DNA of 14,598 nucleotides from an uncultured Garciella sp. (GTDB lineage Bacteria > Bacillota > Clostridia > Eubacteriales > Garciellaceae). The stretch's first letter is position 1; each line of letters begins with the position of its first letter. The notes beneath the pieces were generated by a model. The model was not told where the DNA came from, ran no database searches, and saw only the letters and a program-made list of their open reading frames with translations. Location of the stretch: NCBI GenBank assembly GCA_900555725.1, contig USMD01000047.1:1-14598 (forward strand), in the 5' to 3' direction. This document shows positions 1 to 6,168 of the stretch, piece after piece. The translations under genes were made by a program, and so were the position numbers.

Positions 1-47
1 CGAGATTCTGCCTGTCTCGTGGGCTCGGAGATGTGTATAAGAGACAG
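1..47 (+). other. Nextera i7-side adapter (artefact)
   Basis: Positions 14-28 match the Nextera transposase adapter segment GTCTCGTGGGCTCGG and 29-47 are the 19-bp Tn5 mosaic end AGATGTGTATAAGAGACAG. Positions 1-6 (CGAGAT) match the inner end of the P7 primer and 7-13 are 7 nt where an 8-nt index would sit. This is library sequence, not genome; any ORF reading through it is spurious. Confidence 0.97.
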
Positions 48-57
48 ATTATGATTA

Positions 58-95
58 GAGTAAGATTAGAGAATTATTTAGTTTCTATCTTACTC
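58..95. repeat. 9-bp inverted repeat below xylB
   Basis: GAGTAAGAT (58-66) and its perfect complement ATCTTACTC (87-95) are separated by 20 nt. No T-run follows on the minus strand, so it is not a convincing terminator. The rest of 48-236 is AT-rich with no credible gene on either strand; a purine-rich SD-like stretch on the minus strand (about 101-112) has no start codon at a useful distance. Confidence 0.45.
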
Positions 96-236
96 TTATC
101 CTCCTTTCCTAATATTACTATAAATATAGGTACGAAAAAATTAACATGTCAAAATATCTTTAAGAAGATAAGCGTTAAGCTCGTGTATTCCAAAAATCAT
201 ATTCAAATTTTAAGTAAATTTAGATATTTTTCAAAA

Positions 237-1736
237 TTATTTTCTATAATCTTTAAGTTTTTTGCTTAATCTTACTGTAGATTCATAGATTTCTTTATAT
301 AATGGAAATATCTTTTTATACTGCTCCACGTGTTCTTGAATTGGGTAGTAAACTTTATCTACTTGTATAAATGTTTGAGCACACTCTTGTAAATTACCAA
401 ACCAACCGCAGCCAACAGCCGCAAGCATTGCTGCTCCCATAGCCGGTCCTTGTTCATTTTTTAGCTTCATAATCTTTGCATTAAAAATATCGGCTTGTAT
501 TTGGAGCCAAGTTTGATTTTTTGCTCCTCCACCAATGGAAATTATGTTATTTATGTCTTTTCCATTTTCTCGAAAAATTTCTACAGATTCATTTAAAGAA
601 AATGTAATTCCTTCTAATACAGACCGTATAAAATGTTTTCGTTGATGGGAACTATCCATTCCTATAAAACTACCACGGATAGTAGCATTCACATGAGGAG
701 TCCTTTCTCCTGAGATATAAGGTGTAAATAATAATCCATTTGATCCAATTGGAACACTGTCCACATCTCTTAAAAATTCATCAAAATCTTCATTGGGGGC
801 AAATACTTGCTTAAACCAATCTAAACTATGGCCTGCTGCCAATGTAACTCCCATGGTATAAAAGGCATTAGGTGCAGCATGATTAAAATAATGTACTTTT
901 CCATGAAAATCTTGATCTTCTCTTTCTTCATAGGATAAAACCACTCCAGAAGTACCCACACTTACCAATGTCTTTCCATTCTCCAAAATACCAGCACCGA
1001 TTGCCCCACAGGCATTATCGGCTCCCCCTGCAAATACACGGGTAAATGGTGATAAGCCAGTAACTTTAGCAAATTCTGGCGTAATACAGCCTACTTCATC
1101 ACCGGATTCCACAAGTGGAGGGCATATATTAAAATCTATATCCAGTAAATCGCATATTTCTTTGCTCCATTTTTTTTCACTAGCATTAAGAAGTAATGTT
1201 CCAGCTGCATCAGAGTACTCCATATGAAGTTTTCCAGTTATTTTAAAACGAACATAGTCCTTTGGTAAAACAAACGTTTTCACCCTTTTAAAAAGTTCAG
1301 GTTCTTTATTTTTTACCCACAAAATTTTCGATAATGTAAAGCCTTCTAATGCTGGATTTTTTGTGAGAGCCAATAGGCGCTCTTTTCCAACTCGTGCATA
1401 GATTTCCTGACATTCTTTTGTGGTGCGAGTATCATTCCAAAGGATTGCATTTCTCAATACTTCATTTTTCTCATCTAGCAATACTAAACCGTGCATTTGT
1501 CCAGAAAAACTAATTCCTTCAATATCTTTTAGATCTCCATTAAAAGACATAACTAATTCTGAAAGTGCCTCGCTTGTCTTTTGTACCCATTGTTCTGGAT
1601 CCTGTTCACTGTATCCTGATTTTTCTTGTATTAATGGGTAGAATTTAGAAGCTTTCTGAACCACATCTCCATTTTGATTTACTAGTAATGTTTTTACAGA
1701 ACTTGTTCCTAAATCGATACCGATTACATATTTCAT
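237..1736 (-). CDS. xylB: Xylulokinase XylB
   Basis: ATP-dependent kinase (FGGY family) that turns D-xylulose into xylulose 5-phosphate in the cytoplasm, feeding the pentose phosphate pathway. The 499 residues match the family length and read throughout like Bacillus XylB. Visible landmarks: N-terminal phosphate-binding loop VIGIDLGTSSVK (4-15, with D8), substrate-contact segment SGQMHG (78-83), catalytic aspartate D240 in GGADNACGAIG, GTSG (261-264), and the C-terminal nucleotide-binding glycines IGGGAKN (401-407). The ATG is preceded by AAGGAGA at good spacing. It lies 83 bp downstream of xylA with no promoter seen between them, so it is read as the second gene of xylAB. No clear terminator follows before the contig ends. 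Confidence 0.97.
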   Translation of the reverse strand: MKYVIGIDLGTSSVKTLLVNQNGDVVQKASKFYPLIQEKSGYSEQDPEQWVQKTSEALSELVMSFNGDLKDIEGISFSGQMHGLVLLDEKNEVLRNAILWNDTRTTKECQEIYARVGKERLLALTKNPALEGFTLSKILWVKNKEPELFKRVKTFVLPKDYVRFKITGKLHMEYSDAAGTLLLNASEKKWSKEICDLLDIDFNICPPLVESGDEVGCITPEFAKVTGLSPFTRVFAGGADNACGAIGAGILENGKTLVSVGTSGVVLSYEEREDQDFHGKVHYFNHAAPNAFYTMGVTLAAGHSLDWFKQVFAPNEDFDEFLRDVDSVPIGSNGLLFTPYISGERTPHVNATIRGSFIGMDSSHQRKHFIRSVLEGITFSLNESVEIFRENGKDINNIISIGGGAKNQTWLQIQADIFNAKIMKLKNEQGPAMGAAMLAAVGCGWFGNLQECAQTFIQVDKVYYPIQEHVEQYKKIFPLYKEIYESTVRLSKKLKDYRK

Positions 1737-1776
1737 GCTAAATCTCCTTTTCTTTATAAACGTATAATTGGAAAGA

Positions 1777-1805
1777 AGCTGAACTTACAAAATTTAAGTT
1801 CAGCT
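1777..1805 (-). other. Hairpin between xylA and xylB
   Basis: AGCTGAACTT (1777-1786) and AAGTTCAGCT (1796-1805) form a perfect 10-bp stem with a 9-nt loop, starting 14 nt after the xylA stop codon. On the minus strand it is followed by a mixed pyrimidine stretch rather than a U-run, so full termination is unlikely. An mRNA-stabilising or partial-attenuation hairpin that keeps xylA above xylB is the more natural reading (inference). Confidence 0.6.
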
Positions 1806-1819
1806 GTCTATTATGTCTT

Positions 1820-3142
1820 TTATTTTGTAAAGGTGGTCAATAAATATTGATTGATTATAGCTCTTAATTCTTCCACCCGACCGGATTCATTTTTAATTTT
1901 AGATAGGTTAAGAGCATATTTTTCTAAAGTCTTGAAGTTCGCTTTTCCTTCTACTATCTCTTTTCCCATTCCCTCTTTATAACTGCGATAACGATTTTCA
2001 ATGAATTCGTCCAAGACTCGATCTTCAATTAATCGATGAGCAACTTTTAATCCTATTGCAAAGCCATCCATACCCGCAATATGAGCGCGGAATAAATCCT
2101 CTAATTCAAAGGAGCCTCTTCTAACTTTGGCATCAAAATTTAACCCACCTTTATCTAGTCCCCCATTTTTCATAATCTCATACATTGCAAGGGTTGTAGA
2201 GTAGACATCTGTAGGGAATTCATCGGTATCCCAACCAAGATGTAGATCTCCTTGGTTTGCATCTACTGAACCTAATACTCCGTTTATTCGTGCTACCCGT
2301 AATTCATGTTCAAAGGTATGACCGGCTAAGGTTGCATGATTTGCTTCAATATTAATTTTAAAGTGATCTTTAAGATCATATTTTTGTAAAAAGGCAAGAG
2401 CTGTAGCAACATCAAAGTCATATTGATGTTTCGTTGGTTCCTTTGGCTTTGGTTCAATTAAGAATTGACCTGTAAAACCAATTTCCTTTGCATAATCAAC
2501 AGCCATATGGAAAAAGCGCGCCATATTATCCTGCTCTAATTTCATATCTGTATTTAATAAAGATTCATAGCCTTCACGTCCTCCCCAGAATACATAGTTT
2601 TGTGCATCAAGACGTTTCGCTATTTCTAGGCTTTTCTTTACTTTTGCTGCTGAATAGGCAAAAACATCAGCATTACAAGATGTGGAAGCACCATGAACAA
2701 AACGTGGATGGGAGAACATATTGGATGTATTCCAAAGTAATTTTGTTTTACTATTTTTCATATAATCTTCAATCATGAAAATGATTTCATCTAGGTTATG
2801 GTTTGACTCTCTTAAATTACTCCCTTCAGGAGCAATATCTACATCATGGAAACAGAAGAATGGTACATTGAGTTTTTCAAAAAACTCAAAAGCGGCTTCT
2901 ACTCGAGCTTTCGCCAAATCCATTCCTTTCAAATGGCTCCAAGGACGTCCCATATTATCGTGGCCGAATTGATCACTACCGCTATATGTAAAAGTATGCC
3001 AATAAGCCACGCTAAATCGAAGCCATTCTTCCATTGTATGATTCCCGACTTCTTCATCAGGATTGTAAAATTTGAAAGTCAATGGACTTTTAGAGGTAGG
3101 CCCCTCATAGTTTATTTTGGAAACGTTTTTAAAATAAGTCAT
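1820..3142 (-). CDS. xylA: Xylose isomerase XylA
   Basis: Converts D-xylose to D-xylulose, the first committed step of this pathway; a metal-dependent TIM-barrel enzyme forming tetramers. At 440 residues with the N-terminal extension it is the long (class II) type. Catalytic pair H99 and D102 sit in CFHDVDIAPEG; metal ligands are E230 (FLIEPKPKEP, with K232), E266 and H269 (NIEANHA), D294 (VDANQGD), D305 and D307 (GWDTDEF) and D337 (NFDAKVRR), so the active site is complete. SD AAGGGGGA precedes the ATG by about 5 nt. First gene of xylAB, controlled by the promoter and XylR-type operator at 3220-3261, with a cre-like site in codons 4-9. Confidence 0.98.
   Translation of the reverse strand: MTYFKNVSKINYEGPTSKSPLTFKFYNPDEEVGNHTMEEWLRFSVAYWHTFTYSGSDQFGHDNMGRPWSHLKGMDLAKARVEAAFEFFEKLNVPFFCFHDVDIAPEGSNLRESNHNLDEIIFMIEDYMKNSKTKLLWNTSNMFSHPRFVHGASTSCNADVFAYSAAKVKKSLEIAKRLDAQNYVFWGGREGYESLLNTDMKLEQDNMARFFHMAVDYAKEIGFTGQFLIEPKPKEPTKHQYDFDVATALAFLQKYDLKDHFKINIEANHATLAGHTFEHELRVARINGVLGSVDANQGDLHLGWDTDEFPTDVYSTTLAMYEIMKNGGLDKGGLNFDAKVRRGSFELEDLFRAHIAGMDGFAIGLKVAHRLIEDRVLDEFIENRYRSYKEGMGKEIVEGKANFKTLEKYALNLSKIKNESGRVEELRAIINQYLLTTFTK
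3117..3131. promoter_or_regulatory. Candidate cre (CcpA site) in xylA
   Basis: TTGGAAACGTTTTTA matches the cre consensus WTGNAANCGNWNNCW at every position except the late C. It lies in the first codons of xylA. A cre inside xylA is known from Bacillus, which supports the call, but single-mismatch matches occur by chance in AT-rich DNA. Confidence 0.45.
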
Positions 3143-3219
3143 CTAAATCCCCCTTTTTAAATCATAAATTTAGTTTTCTAAAATTTCACTATCATATTTT
3201 CATCATATCTTATAAAAGC

Positions 3220-3248
3220 ATTATAACATTATTTTATTAGTTTGTCTA
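3220..3248 (-). promoter_or_regulatory. xylAB promoter
   Basis: On the minus strand, -35 TAGACA (3243-3248) and a perfect -10 TATAAT (3220-3225) are 17 bp apart. The -35 box lies inside the XylR-type operator, so a bound repressor would block RNA polymerase. The start would fall near 3213, giving a leader of about 70 nt. Confidence 0.75.
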
Positions 3249-3261
3249 TTGGATAAACTAA
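3237..3261. promoter_or_regulatory. XylR-type operator of xylAB
   Basis: A 25-bp imperfect palindrome with outer arms TTAGTTT (3237-3243) and AAACTAA (3255-3261); further inner bases also pair. The arms match the xyl operator pattern known for Bacillus XylR (arms TTAGTTT..AAACTAA around a short centre). It overlaps the -35 box. xylR itself is not in this window. Confidence 0.8.
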
Positions 3262-3316
3262 ATATTGTAAAAATATTTGTTACTGAATTTCTATCCAACA
3301 AGTCAATGGAAAAAGC

Positions 3317-4378
3317 TTAGGATGCAATACTTAGATCATAGATTATGTGATAGGATTGGGAACTTTGGTTGGGTAAAATAATATTTCCAAACTCTGAATG
3401 ATGGATGGCATCTGGCAATGTCTGGGGTTCTAGTGCAACACCCATATGGGGAATTAAATGAATTCCCTGATTGACAAGTTTTGATGGTTCCACATGATTT
3501 AGTGTATAAACAACTAAAGCATTACGATCAGAGTATAGTTTCATTTGACGACCGTTTTTGATGTTTCTCAATATAGCGATTTCCTGCCCTGATACACAAA
3601 ATGGATGATCATAGCCTGCTAAACCTCTTTGTTTTATATCTGTAAGCATTTGTTCTAAAGAACATCCTTTACGAAAATCAAAGGATGTGTTTTCCACATT
3701 CAATATTTTTCCGGTAGGAATATTATCTTCCTGAAGTTCAGCTATTTTATTCCCATGAATTACTAGCTCGTGATCCTGTAATCCAAGTGTGAAATCAGAA
3801 TTTAAATTAAAATAACTGTGTATGGTTGGATTAAATAATGTTGGAGTACTTGAGACATTGACTCCAGTAAACTCAATATGTAACTGATTGTCTTTCCCCC
3901 AATAATACTGAATGGACGTATTAATTGTTCCAGGAAAGCCATCTTCTTCTTCCTGGATCAATCGATAAAATTGAATTCCATTTTCTAATTTTTTTGTCTT
4001 CCACCACAAATTGTGAAATCCATTGGAGCCACCATGAAGAGTATGAGATCCTTCATTTTGGGGCAAATAGTAGGACTTTCCTTTCATTTCTACACAACTA
4101 TTTTTGATTCTTCCAGCAACACGGCCAATGGCCTTTCCAAAAAAATAAGTTTGATCCTGAAAAACATCCTCGAATGAATAAAATTGTAGTAGAATATTAC
4201 TCCATCTTCCTTCTTTATCAGGCATTGTTATAGAAGTCAATGCAGCACCAAAATTAATACAGGAAAAAGAGTAGCCGTTTTCATTTTTAACTGTATATTT
4301 TTTGAATGGATGTTTAAATTTATGATTTATCTTTTCAGTAATAATCAATTCCTTCCTTTCTTGATTTTTATTTTTCAT
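3317..4378 (-). CDS. galM: Aldose 1-epimerase GalM (mutarotase)
   Basis: Interconverts alpha and beta anomers of aldoses in the cytoplasm. With xylAB beside it and a matching operator, its likely job here is to supply the xylose anomer used by XylA (inference). The 353 residues fit the family. Catalytic residues are visible: H115 (TLHGGSNGFHN), general acid H187 (NPTIHSYFNL), general base E317 (VALEPQTLPD), and substrate aspartate D257 (GYDHPF). N93 and R90 lie in GRVAGRIKN. The first ATG has AAGGGGAT about 9 nt upstream. The first 10 residues are hydrophilic and a TTG at codon 11 is possible, but it is too close to its SD-like stretch. It is transcribed towards xylA with no strong terminator between, so read-through is possible. 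Confidence 0.95.
   Translation of the reverse strand: MKNKNQERKELIITEKINHKFKHPFKKYTVKNENGYSFSCINFGAALTSITMPDKEGRWSNILLQFYSFEDVFQDQTYFFGKAIGRVAGRIKNSCVEMKGKSYYLPQNEGSHTLHGGSNGFHNLWWKTKKLENGIQFYRLIQEEEDGFPGTINTSIQYYWGKDNQLHIEFTGVNVSSTPTLFNPTIHSYFNLNSDFTLGLQDHELVIHGNKIAELQEDNIPTGKILNVENTSFDFRKGCSLEQMLTDIKQRGLAGYDHPFCVSGQEIAILRNIKNGRQMKLYSDRNALVVYTLNHVEPSKLVNQGIHLIPHMGVALEPQTLPDAIHHSEFGNIILPNQSSQSYHIIYDLSIAS
4270..4284 (-). promoter_or_regulatory. Candidate cre in galM
   Basis: On the minus strand ATGAAAACGGCTACT matches WTGNAANCGNWNNCW at all but one position (C for W at position 11). It lies about 95 bp into galM. It also encodes ordinary codons (NENGYS), so chance is possible. Confidence 0.35.
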
Positions 4379-4420
4379 CTAAATATCATCCCCTTATATT
4401 TTGGAACATCTTATAATTAC

Positions 4421-4449
4421 ATTATAACATCAGCTTATTAGTTTTTCCA
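4421..4449 (-). promoter_or_regulatory. galM promoter
   Basis: Perfect -10 TATAAT (4421-4426 read on minus) with a weaker -35 TGGAAA (4444-4449) at 17 bp. The -10 sits in the same 10-bp context CATTATAACA (plus strand) as the xylA -10, and the operator lies at the same distance. Confidence 0.65.
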
Positions 4450-4462
4450 TTGAATAAACTAA
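4438..4462. promoter_or_regulatory. XylR-type operator of galM
   Basis: Second 25-bp copy with identical outer arms TTAGTTT (4438-4444) and AAACTAA (4456-4462). Its left edge is 17 bp from the left edge of the -10 box, exactly as at xylA. This puts galM under the same repressor as xylAB. Confidence 0.78.
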
Positions 4463-4539
4463 CGTCAATAAAATTTACATATTCTTTTACTCTTTCAAGT
4501 CGTGTTTATTATAATAATCTTTCTATTCAGTCATGAATT

Positions 4540-4929
4540 CTAAATTAGAAATTTCATAATTATTTGAGAGATAAGTTTCCCTACTATAACCCCTGCTAAA
4601 CTTAAAAACAAATTTAATCCAGTATTTAAAACAGCTAAAATATAATTCCCCTCACTAAATAGAGTAACAGTTTCATAACTAAAGGTAGAGAAAGTAGTAA
4701 GTCCTCCCATAATCCCAGTGGTAAGGAATAACCTTACGGCTGGAGAAATGAAACTGGTAGTTGCACCTAATTCCATAATGAATCCTATAAAAATACCCCC
4801 CAATATATTTACTATTAAGGTCCCAAAAGGTAATTGTGCACCAAACAATTTAGATGAATTTATAGATATTATGTACCTTAATGAAGCACCAATAAATCCC
4901 CCAATCCCTACATATAAAATATTTTTCAT
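4540..4929 (-). CDS. crcB: Fluoride channel CrcB/Fluc
   Basis: Small membrane protein that exports fluoride as a dual-topology dimer. From the chosen start it has 129 residues and four hydrophobic segments (about 2-22, 34-55, 65-88, 97-121). Family signatures are present: GGFIGASLRY (10-19), GTLIVNILGG (36-45, with pore asparagine N41) and GIMGGLTTFSTFSYE (72-86, with the phenylalanine-box residues F80 and F83). The upstream ATG at 4938 directly abuts the SD AAGGAG and cannot be used with it; the ATG at 4929 lies 9 nt from that SD and is preferred. One gene only, so a homodimer is expected. It is controlled by the riboswitch just upstream and lies 76 bp above the galM operator. Confidence 0.95.
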   Translation of the reverse strand: MKNILYVGIGGFIGASLRYIISINSSKLFGAQLPFGTLIVNILGGIFIGFIMELGATTSFISPAVRLFLTTGIMGGLTTFSTFSYETVTLFSEGNYILAVLNTGLNLFLSLAGVIVGKLISQIIMKFLI

Positions 4930-4945
4930 CCGTATCATCTCCTTA

Positions 4946-4985
4946 CAAAAAAATAAAAACTCCTACCCTAGATGAAAGTAGGAGT
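4946..4985 (-). terminator. Riboswitch-controlled terminator of crcB
   Basis: On the minus strand ACTCCTAC (4985-4978), an 11-nt loop, then GTAGGAGT (4966-4959) and a U-rich run TTTTTATTTTTTT. It is a classic intrinsic terminator in the crcB leader. Its 5' arm includes the ACTCC that the aptamer needs for its pseudoknot, so the two folds exclude each other. Confidence 0.9.
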
Positions 4986-5022
4986 CATTAGCATATCGCA
5001 TTTAAAGGTGAACTCCATCACC
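4978..5022 (-). ncRNA. Fluoride riboswitch (crcB motif) aptamer
   Basis: The minus strand has the crcB-motif layout: stem GGTGA/TCACC (5022-5018 and 5011-5007) with loop TGGAGT, an A-rich joint, a short GC-closed hairpin, then CTAATGACTCC. Loop GGAGT can pair with ACTCC (4985-4981) to form the fluoride-stabilised pseudoknot. When the pseudoknot forms it removes the 5' arm of the terminator, so fluoride should switch crcB on at the transcription level. The placement directly before crcB confirms the class. Confidence 0.92.
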
Positions 5023-5035
5023 GTTTATTTATTTT

Positions 5036-5041
5036 ATTATC
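5036..5041 (-). promoter_or_regulatory. Candidate -10 box for crcB leader
   Basis: GATAAT on the minus strand lies 13 nt before the aptamer, so transcription would start about at the first aptamer stem. A convincing -35 box was not found, so this is tentative. An alternative TATAAT near 5124-5129 also lacks a good -35. Confidence 0.35.
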
Positions 5042-5100
5042 AAATACCTTTTTCCTATGGTTTCCTAACAGTGCTTTATTTTTTTCTATCGAGAATTTGC

Positions 5101-5150
5101 AAAATGATAGGAATTTAATTTAATTATACAATCATTCTTCCTATGATTTT
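5101..5150. repeat. Inverted repeat at recR 3' end
   Basis: AAAATGATAGGAA (5101-5113) and TTCCTATGATTTT (5138-5150) pair at 12 of 13 positions around a 24-nt AT-rich loop; the second arm overlaps the recR stop codon. On the minus strand the stem ends in TTTT, so it could act as a weak terminator for dnaX-ebfC-recR. Confidence 0.5.
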
Positions 5151-5748
5151 ACAGTTCTGTTCGACCTTCTAAGGCTTTGCTAAGGGTGATTTCGTCGGTG
5201 TATTCTAAATCCCCTCCAATGGGGATACCATGGGCTAATCTGGTTACTTTAATTCCTAGGGGTTTTACTAGTTTTGCGATATACATAGCAGTAGCCTCTC
5301 CTTCGATAGATGGATTTGTGCCCAGAATAATTTCCTTTACCTCATCCCCCTGTAATCTCTGCAAAAGTTCTTTAATGTAGATATCATTGGGGCCAATGCC
5401 ATCCATAGGTGAGATGGCGCCATGTAGCACGTGATATTTCCCTTTAAACTCCCTCGTTTTTTCTATGGCGACAATATCTCTAGATTCTTGTACCACACAA
5501 ATGATCCCATCATCCCTTTTACTATCCCTACAGATATTACAAGGATCTACATCGGTGATATTTTGACAGATGGAACATTGCTTGATCTTTTCCTTTGCCT
5601 CTACGATAGATTGAGCTAATTGACAGGCTTCTTCCCTTGGAATGTTAAGTACATGAAAGGCTAGCCTTTGAGCTGTTTTATTCCCCACCCCTGGTAGTTT
5701 ACTAAATTCTTCAATTAATTTTTCTATAGGTGCTGCATAAAATGACAT
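5149..5748 (-). CDS. recR: Recombination protein RecR
   Basis: DNA-binding protein of the RecFOR pathway that helps load RecA at gapped DNA during repair. At 199 residues it has the normal length. Domains in order: helix-hairpin-helix (KLPGVGNKTAQRLAFHV, 17-33), C4 zinc finger with C58, C61, C70 and C73, Toprim domain (about 80-175, VVQESRDIVAIE onward with NPSIEGEATAMYI), and the conserved tail HGIPIGGDLEYTDEITLSKAL. The frame is open further upstream into ebfC, but AAGGTGAAAAA before the ATG at 5748 and homology (MSFYAAPIEKLI) fix the start. It begins 22 bp after ebfC ends. Confidence 0.97.
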   Translation of the reverse strand: MSFYAAPIEKLIEEFSKLPGVGNKTAQRLAFHVLNIPREEACQLAQSIVEAKEKIKQCSICQNITDVDPCNICRDSKRDDGIICVVQESRDIVAIEKTREFKGKYHVLHGAISPMDGIGPNDIYIKELLQRLQGDEVKEIILGTNPSIEGEATAMYIAKLVKPLGIKVTRLAHGIPIGGDLEYTDEITLSKALEGRTEL

Positions 5749-5770
5749 TTTTTCACCTTCTATAATGGGT

Positions 5771-6106
5771 CTATAGTCCTGGTATATTAAGTCCTCCTGT
5801 AAGTTTTCCCATTTCACTATTTACCATATCATCTGCTTTTCTAAGGGCTTCATTTACTGCTGCCATAACTAAGTCCTCTATCATTTCTACATCGTCAGGG
5901 TCTACTACATCTGGCTGGATACTAATAGAGGTAATCATCTTTTTCCCATTGGCTTTTACGGTAATGGCTCCTCCCCCTGCACTGGCTTCCACTTCTTTTT
6001 CTTCTAATTCTGCTTGCGTTTTTTGCATTTCTTTTTGCATTTTTTGAACTTGTTTCATCATATTATTCATATTTCCCATTCCCCCTGGGAATCTTCCTTT
6101 AGCCAT
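5771..6106 (-). CDS. ebfC: Nucleoid-associated protein EbfC/YbaB
   Basis: Small dimeric DNA-binding protein of the YbaB/EbfC family, usually encoded between dnaX and recR as here. 111 residues: a Gly/Met-rich start (FPGGMGNMNNMMKQ), a long charged helix (about 16-40, MQKEMQKTQAELEEKEVEAS), the core strand segment GGGAITVKANGKKMITSISI, and a helix EMIEDLVMAAVNEALRKADDM. GGAGG lies 8 nt before the ATG. Co-transcription with dnaX and recR is likely; an extended -10 promoter in the upstream gap may add expression. Confidence 0.95.
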   Translation of the reverse strand: MAKGRFPGGMGNMNNMMKQVQKMQKEMQKTQAELEEKEVEASAGGGAITVKANGKKMITSISIQPDVVDPDDVEMIEDLVMAAVNEALRKADDMVNSEMGKLTGGLNIPGL

Positions 6107-6142
6107 TTATATTTCCTCCTTTATTTCGTTATAAGTAAAATC

Positions 6143-6151
6143 ATTATATCA
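6143..6151 (-). promoter_or_regulatory. Candidate promoter for ebfC-recR
   Basis: Extended -10 TGATATAAT on the minus strand, 37 nt before the ebfC ATG, in the 62-bp dnaX-ebfC gap. The -35 region (TAGCAA at 17 bp) is poor, as is common when a TGN extension is present. Confidence 0.5.
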
Positions 6152-6168
6152 TATTGTTTTTTTGATTG

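Noticed and set aside
33..269. 78-codon plus-strand ORF at the left end
   Set aside because: It starts inside the adapter, has no SD and no recognisable domain, and overlaps the end of xylB.
1261..1290. cre-like AAACGTTTTCAC inside xylB
   Set aside because: Mid-gene, imperfect, and such A/T-rich matches are expected by chance here.
3261..3278. AAATATT/AATATTT stem as a galM terminator
   Set aside because: AT-only 7-bp stem without a following U-run on the minus strand; too weak to support.
3249..3298. TTGGATA/TATCCAA as an additional XylR half-site pair
   Set aside because: Only 7 bp and lacking the TTAGTTT arm.
5749..5817. 23-codon N-terminal extension of RecR
   Set aside because: It overlaps ebfC, has no counterpart in RecR proteins, and a good SD precedes the Met at 5748.
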